Under the pieces are notes generated by a model. The model was given only the letters and a program-made list of their open reading frames with translations. It was not told where the DNA came from and did not search any database. A program made the translations under genes and the position numbers. A DNA stretch of 55,130 nt from Paludibacteraceae bacterium (lineage in GTDB: Bacteria; Bacteroidota; Bacteroidia; Bacteroidales; Paludibacteraceae), in assembly GCA_017632345.1 (NCBI GenBank), contig JAGBRL010000083.1, positions 1 through 55,130 of the forward strand, written 5' to 3'. Of this stretch, positions 37,140 to 46,147 are shown piece by piece (the first letter of the stretch is position 1; each line of letters starts with the position of its first letter).

Positions 37140-40100
37140 ATGAAAAACATGAAGCAACTACTGTCGCGTCATTTATCCATTGCGACAGCGGATTTTTGGG
37201 GATATAAGGCAAGACAACTTTTCAGAAACTTGCTCTTGGTCTCTGTTTTATTGTCTTTAAACACATTCAGCTCTCTTGCCCAGTTCACAGCTGAGAATTG
37301 GTACAATCTGAGCAGTTCAAAAGTGGAGAAAGAATTAGATTGTTCTCCTATCCTGAAATTTACGTTGACTGCAACCAGCGATGGCGACATCCAGTTTCAG
37401 ATTTTGAACGGCGAAATCGGCTACACTTCTGGAGTTGACATGGTTGACAACGGTGTTGGATTAACCACAAAAGCCGGTTCTGACGGCAAGGTTCTAGCTT
37501 GGCAGACTCCAAGCGTAAAAGCTGGAGAAACGTTTGTTTTTTATCTTGACCCTTCAACCTACCCGTTGAAGCTGCTTCCGTCTATGCCTACCGGAACTCA
37601 AGTTTACATGAATTTAACTTCCGGAAAGACAGCTATAAACTACAACGACACAGTTAAGTTGGAAGCAATGCCTTGTCCTGGTGATTACACCGGCGACTTC
37701 ATTTGGCAAACCAGCTCGGACGGAAGTACTTGGAAGGACATCAACTTCTCTACTAAGAACGTGACCTATATACAGAACACAGACAGCACATATTACAGAG
37801 TTGGAATAACAGACAATGGTTCAAAGATTTTCTCTGCTCCTTTGCTCATATACTTCAAGCCACTTCAGTTAAGTTTGAATGCGAACGGAACCACTCTCAC
37901 TAACAGAGTTTACAACGACAGCACTAATTCTTCTGCCGTAGAGTTTGAAGTGCCTCGCTGGTCAACTATCAAATTCAGCCCTAACTGGTTAGGCAAGGCA
38001 AAAGAAAACATCACCCTCAACAAAATTTACAAGAAAAAACTTAGCGAATCGTCTTGGTCTGAGACCACTTTGGAAGGTGAAGACTTCGGCTGGGAGATAC
38101 TTGCGGATGACAATATCGAGTTCAAGATTTTGGCTAACATAGAAAAAGAGGACGGAAACATAGAATATACTATGCATGTGATTGTGCGCGCCACTTTGGA
38201 GTGTGATGAGACCACTATTCCTGACACATTGTGGTTCGATGACTTCGGACGCTTCGAAGACGAGTCAACATACGTGTTTGAGCGCTACGACCCAGTCTCA
38301 AAGACTAAGACAGAAGAGACTGCTTCCTCTAGCCTGACAGACAACGAAGGAAACGATTACGACATTTTTAATTTCTGGGCTTCCGACCCGAACAATTCTG
38401 TAAGAGAGCACAAATTCGCTCTTACTGACGGAAATGCAGGTCCGTTCGATCCAGACGCCTGCGCTTCTGACAACTATGCACACTACGCTTGCTGGGAAGG
38501 TTGTAACGGTTATCGTATCGAAGACGGATTCTTCGCCATCTGTCCAGACCCGAACATCAGTAACTGCGGCATGACAGAACGTGACTACTGGAAAGGCGGC
38601 GACCATACAGGCAATGCAAACGGCGGTATGCTTTTCGTAAACTGCGCGGACGTTGTCGATAAGGTCATTTACGAAAAAGAGATCTCGCTGGACAAGGCTT
38701 GTAACAACGCAATGTTGCTGTTCGACGCATACGTGAACAACGCCACTCGCAAACAGAGCAACGCCCCAGTGAACGTGCGTCTAGACGTATTTGACTCAAA
38801 CGGAACTCTTGTGCACTCTGTGTCTTCGGGCGACATTTACCCTCGTTCTGATGAAAAACACAATTGGGCTAAGCTGTCGTTCTTGTTCCCTGCTTCAGGT
38901 ATGCAGTACAAGATTCAAATTGTGAACAACATGCCGGGCGGTAGCGTAAACGCTGGTAACGACATCCTTTTGGACGATATTTGCATCTCTATTTGCTACC
39001 CAAGCATCGACTTGCTTGCAGAAAGTCTTGCCGGCAAACCGTTGAATTCGGTAGAGACTTGCGAACTTGACGACGCTATCAATCTTTACGCATTTAACAA
39101 AAACGGTATTGAGAACTATATCTCAAAGCCTCTTTACTTGTTCCAGTACAACAAGTCTGAAGTTGGTGGAGAATGGATAACTATACCAAACGACACTAGT
39201 TCAAGCCAGCTCAAAATCACACCGAGAGACCCTGAAACTAAAGTTGTCGATTCACGTTTCGTTGGCATGACTAGAATTCGTGCTATCGTGGCTTCAAGAA
39301 CAGAAATCATCAATGACATCTGCGCAGGCAACCCTCCTGTGGTGGACTGTGACAACGTTTACGCTATAGACTCTTCTTTCGTGCTGAACGTCAACTACAG
39401 CGGACCTATGGGTCTGCAGTTAGACACTGCTGGTTGTGTTAACGAGGTTATGAATTTGAACGGAGAACCTAACGGACGTGTGAAATTTGCATGGGTTAAG
39501 ATAGGTGAAGGCGCTAGCACTGACACTATCTCCAGAGAAATTTCATACAAATTCACAATTCCGGCTAACAATCCGGAAGGCAAGGTTGACTCTTTCATGT
39601 TCTACGCTTTTGAAAAGCTTGGTTGCGTGGACAGCCAGTTGATTACTGTAAGAACCAAAGAGTTCGTGAAATTCACCGTTCCTGAAACAGACTTCGTAGT
39701 CTGCGAAGATGAATCTAAAGTGACTTTGACCAGTTTGCACCCTGCTAAGTTGGACAACATCGCTTTCAGATGGCGTGTGACAAGCTCTGCTAATGATACT
39801 ATATACTCTGAGATTGTAAAAGCGTCTCCTGATTATACTATTCCAACTGCAACTGGCAGCAAGGATAGTCTTAAAGGAAAGGTTTTTGTGGAAATGTATG
39901 CTGTTGACTCTTCTTATTGTTCGGTTGACAAGTCGTTCAATTACGACATTCACCACAAGTACAATTTTGACTTGAAGTTGTCAAGCAACATTAAAGAAAA
40001 CACATTGTGTGTATCAGAAGAAGGCACGGAAATCCAGCTGGATGCGATAGCTACTCCAGAAAGCACCGCTCGTCCAAACACCTTCTACTGGTATCGCCAA

Positions 40101-43100
40101 GAATTGAAGGCGGACGGTTCTAAAGATACTACGTTGGTGCTTACTACAAACAGCAACACATTCAAGGAAACCATCACAGGAAATCACACTTACGTGTACT
40201 TCGTGAGTGCGTCTGACGGCGTTTGTTACAAAGATCAGGCTGAAGCTAACGCTAACGTAGAATCTTCTAACGACACCGTAGAGGCTCGTCTTCCTCTCGA
40301 CTTGTCTTTGAGAATTGGCAACGCTAAGTCTGACAGTATATGCAACGGCTCTGAAATTGAGTTGAAAGCCATTGTGGACAACTCATTAACAAGCAAGACT
40401 GACATCGTTTGGACTTATACTGGCATAACTAACGGTCTGGAAAACGAAACTATAAGCAGCGGAGACACTACAATAAAGCGGACTCCTGTCAGCTCTAGTG
40501 ACTTCATGGAGTCTGGTGTTGTCACTATAACTGCAACAGACAAGGTATGTACAGACAACAATCCGAAATCTGAGGTGACTTACAAACTGTTCAAAAATAT
40601 AGAACTTGCTTTGAAGTATGACAGAAACGACAGTTTGTTCTGTTTGAAAGAGGGTGAAGAAAACAAAATTTGCCTCGAAGCAAGCGTCTCTTCCGGAAAT
40701 CCTTCTAATTATTTCTGGTACAAGAATGGCGAATTCGTTGGCAAGACAACAGACAATAAAAACTGCATCGCCATTAGCGACGGCAAGAACGACTTCTCTA
40801 TAAAGGTAACTGACGACGTATGTATTTTGGACACTGCTAATGCAGCGTCTGCAAAAGATTCTCTGCCTATAGAAGCTCGCTTGCCTATAAAGCTCGCAAT
40901 ATCTCCAGCTAAGGACAGTGTTTGTTTCGGAGAGTCTTTGAACTATTCTGTAGTTGTGACTAATCCGCTTAACGACAACACTATTATCAATTGGGCTGTA
41001 AAAGATGCTAAAATCGAGAAAGCCACAACTACCGGAAACAAGGTTTCTAATGTTGTGACTCCTACTATTGAAGGTAGTAGAACTTCGGACGGAAGCGTGA
41101 CTGTTACTACAACTGATGAAGTTTGTACTACTAACAAGCCTGCTGCCACTGCCGACTACAAAGTGTTCAGAAAGATAGGCCTCAAGTTTGACGTTTCTTT
41201 GACAGATGACAAATACTTCTGTCTGAGCACTACTGAGGCAAATAACACAATGACAGTTACAGCCAAAGACACAACTGGCGAACCTGCTTTGTACATCTGG
41301 TACATGGACGGGAAAGAGGTTGAGAGAACTACAGAAAAACAGCACACTTACACGGTGACAGACGGAGTACACAACTTCCATGTGGTTGTTTTGGACAATG
41401 TATGTCACAAGGAAGGCGGAGAGCCATACAAGGTTGATTACGACTTCGAAGCCCGCTACCCAGTCGAACTGACGCTCGCATCTGACAAAAGCGTAATTTG
41501 TGAAGGTGATGAAATTGAATTTAATTTGACTGCGAAGAACTTAAAGGAAGGCGACACTAAGGTTGCTTGGTCTTTCGACAAAAATTCAATTAACGTTTCT
41601 GAACAGACGGCGGAAACTACAATCAAAAACGGCGAAAGCTCAACGTCTAAGACATACTCTCCTGTATCTATGCCAGACAATTTTGACGGTAGCCGCATAG
41701 CTGAGACTCGCGACGTTATCGTCTCTGTAAAAGATGATGTCTGCAACAAGAACGCGACAAATAGCTTGAAATACTCGTTACGTAAAAAGTTCAAGTTGTC
41801 GCTCGTCGCTCCTGATGTAACTGACGGCAAGGTATGTGCTAAAACAGAAGCTCTTAAGAGCGTGACAGTAAACGCTGTGGTAAGTCGAGGAGAACCTAAA
41901 AAGTTCATCTGGTCAGACGGAAAAGAAAGCGCCGCTTTGGTCAACACTAACACTTTTGCCTTGAGTGTTGGCGAAAACAACATTGGCGTAAAGGTTTCGG
42001 ACGGTGTATGTCCAGACCTAAGCACATCTGCCGGCGACTCTTTGAGCATTTTGATACGCGAACCTATTTCGGTTGAAGTCACATCTAGCATACAGTCGCC
42101 TATGTGTATCAACAAAGAGGTTGTATTTACGGCTAATGTTTACAATAGCGACCCAAGCTCCAAGACTTCGATATGGTGGGACAATGCAGAGCTTGGAAAG
42201 GCTGAAACAATAAGCAATGGCAAGTACGTTTCTAATCCGTACAAGTTCCCTATCGGCGATGTCTATGAAAACGTCGTGGTAAACTTCAAAGAAGCGGACG
42301 GCAAAGAGGTTTGTCCTCAATCTTCTGCTTTGTACACAATGAAGGTGCAGGACACTGTAGAATTCGTCATAGACGCAAGCTCTTACGGGGTTTGCCAGGA
42401 CACATCTTCTGCAGACAGTCTGCGCAAGATCAAACTCACTTTGAATGTACTGAAAGGTAGTCCGCAGTCTGTAGTTTGGTTCAATGACACCGTACACACT
42501 ATGATGGGCTTCAAGGACAGCATCGAGATTGTCCCTATGAAGGACTCTGTTTATTGGGCTTACGTAAAGGACGATGTGTGTATTGACTCTGACAAGGAAT
42601 ACTTATCAGACACAGTCGTTGTTGCTCACAAAATGCATTTGGACGTGAAAGCGGCCGACGCCTCTGTTCAGATGGGTTCAAACGTGAATCTCATAGTTAT
42701 ACCGTCGAATCCGCTCTATTCTGGCAGTTACGAATGGTTTATAGATGACTCCACATCGACACCTATTGACTCTACTGTCAAGGCTGAGTTCGAATATCCT
42801 CTTGACACTCAGGGCGATTATGTATTCTACGTCAAAACAGTCAACAGTGTCTGCGGCGACGTGTTCACTAAAGTAGAGATTGAAGTGGCCGACTATACTA
42901 ACATTCCGAACGCATTCACTCCAGATAACGGCAACGCTAAGAATGACGTGTTTATGAAGGGTTATATGGTTCAGATTTTCAACCGTTACCAGCAGGTGGT
43001 TTACGAAGGAACTGACGGATGGGACGGAACCTACAGAGGCCAATTGGCGGAACCTGGCACATACTTCTATCGTCTGTTAAAGAAGGACGGCAGAGTGCTG

Positions 43101-43130
43101 AAGGGAACTATTGAGTTAACAAAATTCTAA
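37140..43130 (+). CDS. Giant repeat surface protein with T9SS type B sorting domain (gliding-motility-type C-terminus)
   Basis: This 1996-residue exported adhesin-like protein has a signal region at about 20-48 (LLLVSVLLSLNTFSSLAQ). Residues 50-650 include a Cys-rich segment (ACWEGCNGYRIEDGFFAICP) and a lectin-like domain. From about residue 900 Ig-like modules repeat every 90-110 residues, each ending in a D-x-VC motif; nine are visible at about 1024, 1132, 1224, 1325, 1418, 1531, 1620, 1722 and 1810. Each also has an early Cys (such as SICNGSEIEL), so each module may hold a disulfide. The last 80 residues are a type B sorting domain: IPNAFTPDNGNAKNDVF, VQIFNRYQQVVYEG and GWDGTYRGQLAEPGTYFYRL. 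It heads a four-gene operon. Confidence 0.9.
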   Translation: MKNMKQLLSRHLSIATADFWGYKARQLFRNLLLVSVLLSLNTFSSLAQFTAENWYNLSSSKVEKELDCSPILKFTLTATSDGDIQFQILNGEIGYTSGVDMVDNGVGLTTKAGSDGKVLAWQTPSVKAGETFVFYLDPSTYPLKLLPSMPTGTQVYMNLTSGKTAINYNDTVKLEAMPCPGDYTGDFIWQTSSDGSTWKDINFSTKNVTYIQNTDSTYYRVGITDNGSKIFSAPLLIYFKPLQLSLNANGTTLTNRVYNDSTNSSAVEFEVPRWSTIKFSPNWLGKAKENITLNKIYKKKLSESSWSETTLEGEDFGWEILADDNIEFKILANIEKEDGNIEYTMHVIVRATLECDETTIPDTLWFDDFGRFEDESTYVFERYDPVSKTKTEETASSSLTDNEGNDYDIFNFWASDPNNSVREHKFALTDGNAGPFDPDACASDNYAHYACWEGCNGYRIEDGFFAICPDPNISNCGMTERDYWKGGDHTGNANGGMLFVNCADVVDKVIYEKEISLDKACNNAMLLFDAYVNNATRKQSNAPVNVRLDVFDSNGTLVHSVSSGDIYPRSDEKHNWAKLSFLFPASGMQYKIQIVNNMPGGSVNAGNDILLDDICISICYPSIDLLAESLAGKPLNSVETCELDDAINLYAFNKNGIENYISKPLYLFQYNKSEVGGEWITIPNDTSSSQLKITPRDPETKVVDSRFVGMTRIRAIVASRTEIINDICAGNPPVVDCDNVYAIDSSFVLNVNYSGPMGLQLDTAGCVNEVMNLNGEPNGRVKFAWVKIGEGASTDTISREISYKFTIPANNPEGKVDSFMFYAFEKLGCVDSQLITVRTKEFVKFTVPETDFVVCEDESKVTLTSLHPAKLDNIAFRWRVTSSANDTIYSEIVKASPDYTIPTATGSKDSLKGKVFVEMYAVDSSYCSVDKSFNYDIHHKYNFDLKLSSNIKENTLCVSEEGTEIQLDAIATPESTARPNTFYWYRQELKADGSKDTTLVLTTNSNTFKETITGNHTYVYFVSASDGVCYKDQAEANANVESSNDTVEARLPLDLSLRIGNAKSDSICNGSEIELKAIVDNSLTSKTDIVWTYTGITNGLENETISSGDTTIKRTPVSSSDFMESGVVTITATDKVCTDNNPKSEVTYKLFKNIELALKYDRNDSLFCLKEGEENKICLEASVSSGNPSNYFWYKNGEFVGKTTDNKNCIAISDGKNDFSIKVTDDVCILDTANAASAKDSLPIEARLPIKLAISPAKDSVCFGESLNYSVVVTNPLNDNTIINWAVKDAKIEKATTTGNKVSNVVTPTIEGSRTSDGSVTVTTTDEVCTTNKPAATADYKVFRKIGLKFDVSLTDDKYFCLSTTEANNTMTVTAKDTTGEPALYIWYMDGKEVERTTEKQHTYTVTDGVHNFHVVVLDNVCHKEGGEPYKVDYDFEARYPVELTLASDKSVICEGDEIEFNLTAKNLKEGDTKVAWSFDKNSINVSEQTAETTIKNGESSTSKTYSPVSMPDNFDGSRIAETRDVIVSVKDDVCNKNATNSLKYSLRKKFKLSLVAPDVTDGKVCAKTEALKSVTVNAVVSRGEPKKFIWSDGKESAALVNTNTFALSVGENNIGVKVSDGVCPDLSTSAGDSLSILIREPISVEVTSSIQSPMCINKEVVFTANVYNSDPSSKTSIWWDNAELGKAETISNGKYVSNPYKFPIGDVYENVVVNFKEADGKEVCPQSSALYTMKVQDTVEFVIDASSYGVCQDTSSADSLRKIKLTLNVLKGSPQSVVWFNDTVHTMMGFKDSIEIVPMKDSVYWAYVKDDVCIDSDKEYLSDTVVVAHKMHLDVKAADASVQMGSNVNLIVIPSNPLYSGSYEWFIDDSTSTPIDSTVKAEFEYPLDTQGDYVFYVKTVNSVCGDVFTKVEIEVADYTNIPNAFTPDNGNAKNDVFMKGYMVQIFNRYQQVVYEGTDGWDGTYRGQLAEPGTYFYRLLKKDGRVLKGTIELTKF

Positions 43131-43170
43131 TGAGACAATTTTTTAGATTGACAATATAAATTTTATATAG

Positions 43171-44469
43171 ATGAAAAGAGTGATTTTGGCCGTTCTGACG
43201 GTCGCTATGACGAGCAGCCTTTTTGCGATAGAAAAGGATTATGTGAGCGGATGGTTTGACTTTGAACCTTCCGACAAAAACACTCGATTTAACGATAAGG
43301 CCTTGTCTCCTTACAAATCAGGTTCCATGGTCTTTTTCCGAAACGACACGGCTTACAAGTTTTACCCAAAGAGAGACTTGGAACTTGACTCGCTCATTGT
43401 CTGTCCTGAGCTTATGAAGCTTGGCATGGAATCTGGTACATTTGCTTATGACGCGAGAACAAAGATGATATACTACGCAAAGAAGGACGGAGACGGCAAC
43501 ACCACTCTATATCAGGCTCGCGAATTTGGAGACAAGTTCAAAGAGGCGAAGCCTATGAACATTAAGGGGGTGATGGCTTCCGATCGTGTCATCCGCGGTT
43601 CAGCTCTCGCTGGCGGACGCTGGAACCACACGGTTCCGAGTTTGAAAGGTTTCCACAACCCGTCTTTGGGCAAAAACGGCAAAAGAATCTATTTCTCCGG
43701 AAAATTCAAGTCTGGCAAAGGCGACAGAGACTTGTGGTTCATCGAAAAGGAGAATGAAGAATGGTGGAGCCGTCCTCAAAGCGTTGGAGATTCTGTAAAC
43801 ACGGCTGTGTGTGAAGACTTCGCCTTGGAAATTGGTGACACTGCCCTATTCTTCGCTTCTAACAGACCGGGCGGCTTCGGAGATATGGACATATACATTT
43901 CTCGAAAAAAGAAGAAAGACAAGGTTTGGGGACCTGTTGAAAACATCGGAGAGTCAATAAACTCGTCTGCTGCCGACTATAACATTGCGTTCAACCGCGT
44001 GGCTATGTACTTCGTGTCTGACCGTAAAGGAGGCAAGGGAAGAGCGGACATTTACCGTCCGAGCCGTATCGACCCTCCTCGCCAGAACGAATTGACTGCA
44101 GAAAACACTATAGAAGAGCCTAAAGGCTTCCATTGGGTGCTTTTCTTCTTTGACTTCGGTAAAACTGACATGAAACCCGAATACGAAGCTCAGCTGGACG
44201 AACTTTACAAAGCGTTGCTTGAGTTCCCTGGAGCTGAATTTGAAATCAGCGGACATACAGACAACCGTGGTTCTGACGATTTCAACAAGAAGTTGTCTCA
44301 GAAACGAGCTGAGTACGTGAAGGCCTTGCTTGTTCAGAGAGGTTACGACAAACGACTTCTCAAAGCCATAGGAAAGGGCAAGAACGAGCCTATTCTTCCT
44401 AACGCGGTTGAAGAGTACGAGCACGAGCAGAACCGCCGTGTAGATATCAAGATTATTAATAACGATTAA
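43171..44469 (+). CDS. OmpA-family protein with PD40 beta-propeller repeats (PorE-like)
   Basis: This 432-residue protein is predicted to be in the periplasm at the outer membrane. It has a signal peptide (ILAVLTVAMTSSLFA). Middle residues 60-300 carry PD40/WD40-like beta-propeller blades (KRIYFSGKFKSGKGDRDLWF, DTALFFASNRPGGFGDMDIY, VAMYFVSDRKGGKGRADIYR). The C-terminal domain (about 320-430) is OmpA-like and peptidoglycan-binding, with FFFDFGKTDMKPEY, ISGHTDNRGSDDFNKKLSQKRAEYV and a terminal EQNRRVDIKI. In P. gingivalis a similarly built protein, PorE, links PorP to peptidoglycan, so the same role is inferred here. It starts 40 bases after the giant protein gene. Confidence 0.88.
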   Translation: MKRVILAVLTVAMTSSLFAIEKDYVSGWFDFEPSDKNTRFNDKALSPYKSGSMVFFRNDTAYKFYPKRDLELDSLIVCPELMKLGMESGTFAYDARTKMIYYAKKDGDGNTTLYQAREFGDKFKEAKPMNIKGVMASDRVIRGSALAGGRWNHTVPSLKGFHNPSLGKNGKRIYFSGKFKSGKGDRDLWFIEKENEEWWSRPQSVGDSVNTAVCEDFALEIGDTALFFASNRPGGFGDMDIYISRKKKKDKVWGPVENIGESINSSAADYNIAFNRVAMYFVSDRKGGKGRADIYRPSRIDPPRQNELTAENTIEEPKGFHWVLFFFDFGKTDMKPEYEAQLDELYKALLEFPGAEFEISGHTDNRGSDDFNKKLSQKRAEYVKALLVQRGYDKRLLKAIGKGKNEPILPNAVEEYEHEQNRRVDIKIINND

Positions 44470-44484
44470 AGATTAGGAGATAAA

Positions 44485-45411
44485 ATGATGAAAAAGTTAT
44501 TGGCACTTATTAGTTTCTTTACATTATGTGTCGCAGTAAATGCCCAGCAGGATTTGCTGCTATCTCAACAGTTCTTTTCTCGTATCAACAAAAACCCTGC
44601 CGGTGTCGGTAACATCAGCGACCTCGACATCTTCTTCCTTGGAAGGTGTCAATGGCTGGATGTGAAGGACTCTCCAAAGTCTGGCGTGCTGAACGCTCAG
44701 ACGTTCATCGAGAAATACAATTCTGGAGTTGGGTTCACTTGTTCGTATGATAATCTTGGGGTCGCAAAAAGCATGCTTAACCCGAAATTGGTTTACGCTT
44801 ACAACTTGAAACTGAATGACGACATGCTGCTCTCTTTCGGTCTGTCAGCAGGTGTTCAGTACGGCTATTTCGACGCTTCTGACTACGAACTTGAAGACGA
44901 AACGGAACGTAACGACGGTGATTTCCCTATGGAAAAGGAGACTAAGTTCAGTCCTGACTTTGACTTCGGTGCCGAATTTTCCACTCCAAATCTTTTGCTC
45001 GGATTCTCTATCACGCACATTGTGGCTAACGAGTCAACCTCGCTCATATCAGGCAGACACTTTTACGGATATGCTCGATACATATTCCCTCTAAATGAAA
45101 CGTTTGATTTGGCTCCAGCGTTGGTGTACATGAATCACGGAAAGACAAACGTGTTCGAACTTAATGTTGTTGCATTCTATAACCGTCTGTTCTGGGGAGG
45201 TCTGACTTATCACCCGGACGTCAACGACGGGTTTGGGACCAATCCGGTTGGCGTAACACTTGGCGTAGAGTACAACAGATTCCGATTCGGATACACGTTT
45301 GATTACAACTTCGGTGCAGTCGCCGACTATTCTGGCTCGGCTCACGAAATAATGTTGTCATTCAACTTCCCGAACAAGAACAAGAAAGAGGTGTTTGAAC
45401 GATTTGAATAA
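44485..45411 (+). CDS. T9SS outer-membrane protein of the PorP/SprF family
   Basis: This 308-residue beta-barrel protein has a signal peptide ending LCVAVNAQ, then the family's QDLLLSQQFFSRINKNPAGVG. Alternating strands follow through to the C-terminal RFGYTFDYNFGAVADYSGSAHEIMLSFNF, typical of PorP/SprF. In Flavobacterium, SprF is needed for secretion of the type B-sorted adhesin SprB, so this gene is probably the partner of the 37140 protein. The start is ATG 44485; a second ATG follows at once. It begins 15 bases after the OmpA gene and overlaps the next start by one base (TAATG). Confidence 0.93.
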   Translation: MMKKLLALISFFTLCVAVNAQQDLLLSQQFFSRINKNPAGVGNISDLDIFFLGRCQWLDVKDSPKSGVLNAQTFIEKYNSGVGFTCSYDNLGVAKSMLNPKLVYAYNLKLNDDMLLSFGLSAGVQYGYFDASDYELEDETERNDGDFPMEKETKFSPDFDFGAEFSTPNLLLGFSITHIVANESTSLISGRHFYGYARYIFPLNETFDLAPALVYMNHGKTNVFELNVVAFYNRLFWGGLTYHPDVNDGFGTNPVGVTLGVEYNRFRFGYTFDYNFGAVADYSGSAHEIMLSFNFPNKNKKEVFERFE

Positions 45412-45869
45412 TGAAGACGAGCGTTTTTCTGAAGATGTTAGGCGTGGCGCTTGCGTCCCTTCTGTTTTCAAATTGTTTTTTTGCAAAAAGCAATACTGAG
45501 TCGGGAGAGCCTGTTCTTGAAACAAATGACCCCACTGCGCACACTGACAGCTGCGGCACAAGTTCTGTTGTATGCAAAAGCGTTGGCGACACGTTTGCAA
45601 TAGAGCTGCAATCCAACCCATCCACAGGATATTCCTGGAGCTGTGCCTCGGACTCGCTGCGTTACATTGAGTTCATCGAGCGGACTTTCAGACAGCCTGA
45701 AAGAAATGGCATGATGGTTGGCGTTGGAGGAGCTGACATCTGGCTGTATAAAGCGGTGGCAGATGGATGCGACACACTCAACTTCAAGTACAAACGCCGA
45801 TGGGAAAACGACTCGATTCCACCAAAAGACAGTGCCTGCATTATCGTGAAAATAGGCTCACCTCAATAG
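45411..45869 (+). CDS. Chagasin-like (I42 family) protease-inhibitor lipoprotein
   Basis: This 152-residue lipoprotein has a signal ending in LLFSNC (Cys20). The mature part carries the three inhibitor loops of family I42: NPSTGYSWSC (about residues 69-78; consensus NPTTGY), VGVGGADIW (about 103-111; consensus GxGG) and YKRRWEND (about 127-134; consensus RPW/F). Known members block papain-type cysteine proteases by wedging these loops into the active site. The gene overlaps the PorP/SprF stop by one base, so it belongs to the T9SS operon. Its target is unknown. The third loop is a variant of the consensus. Confidence 0.8.
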   Translation: MKTSVFLKMLGVALASLLFSNCFFAKSNTESGEPVLETNDPTAHTDSCGTSSVVCKSVGDTFAIELQSNPSTGYSWSCASDSLRYIEFIERTFRQPERNGMMVGVGGADIWLYKAVADGCDTLNFKYKRRWENDSIPPKDSACIIVKIGSPQ

Positions 45870-45909
45870 TAGAGCAAATCTGCAGAACAATTTTGTTCTC
45901 CATACAAAT

Positions 45910-45945
45910 AAAACGCTTCAATTGAATTTGGAGCGTTTTTTTCTT
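45910..45945 (+). terminator. Terminator of the T9SS surface operon
   Basis: AAAACGCT (45910-45917) pairs with AGCGTTTT (45932-45939) over a 14-base loop and runs into T's. Confidence 0.8.
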
Positions 45946-46147
45946 TTTTGCACAAAACAAACGTCAAAAAAACATCCTTGTCAGTTTGTTTTTTTACTAT
46001 ATTTGCGAGATATTTTTCACAAAGTCCGAAACTCAGGCTCTGGAAGGGCAATTTTGACAAAGATAGAATTGTAACATCTTTACAGACTTGCTTTCAACTT
46101 CCCGTTCGCAGAGAATCGGCTAAAAAACAATTTAAAGAACAATTCGT

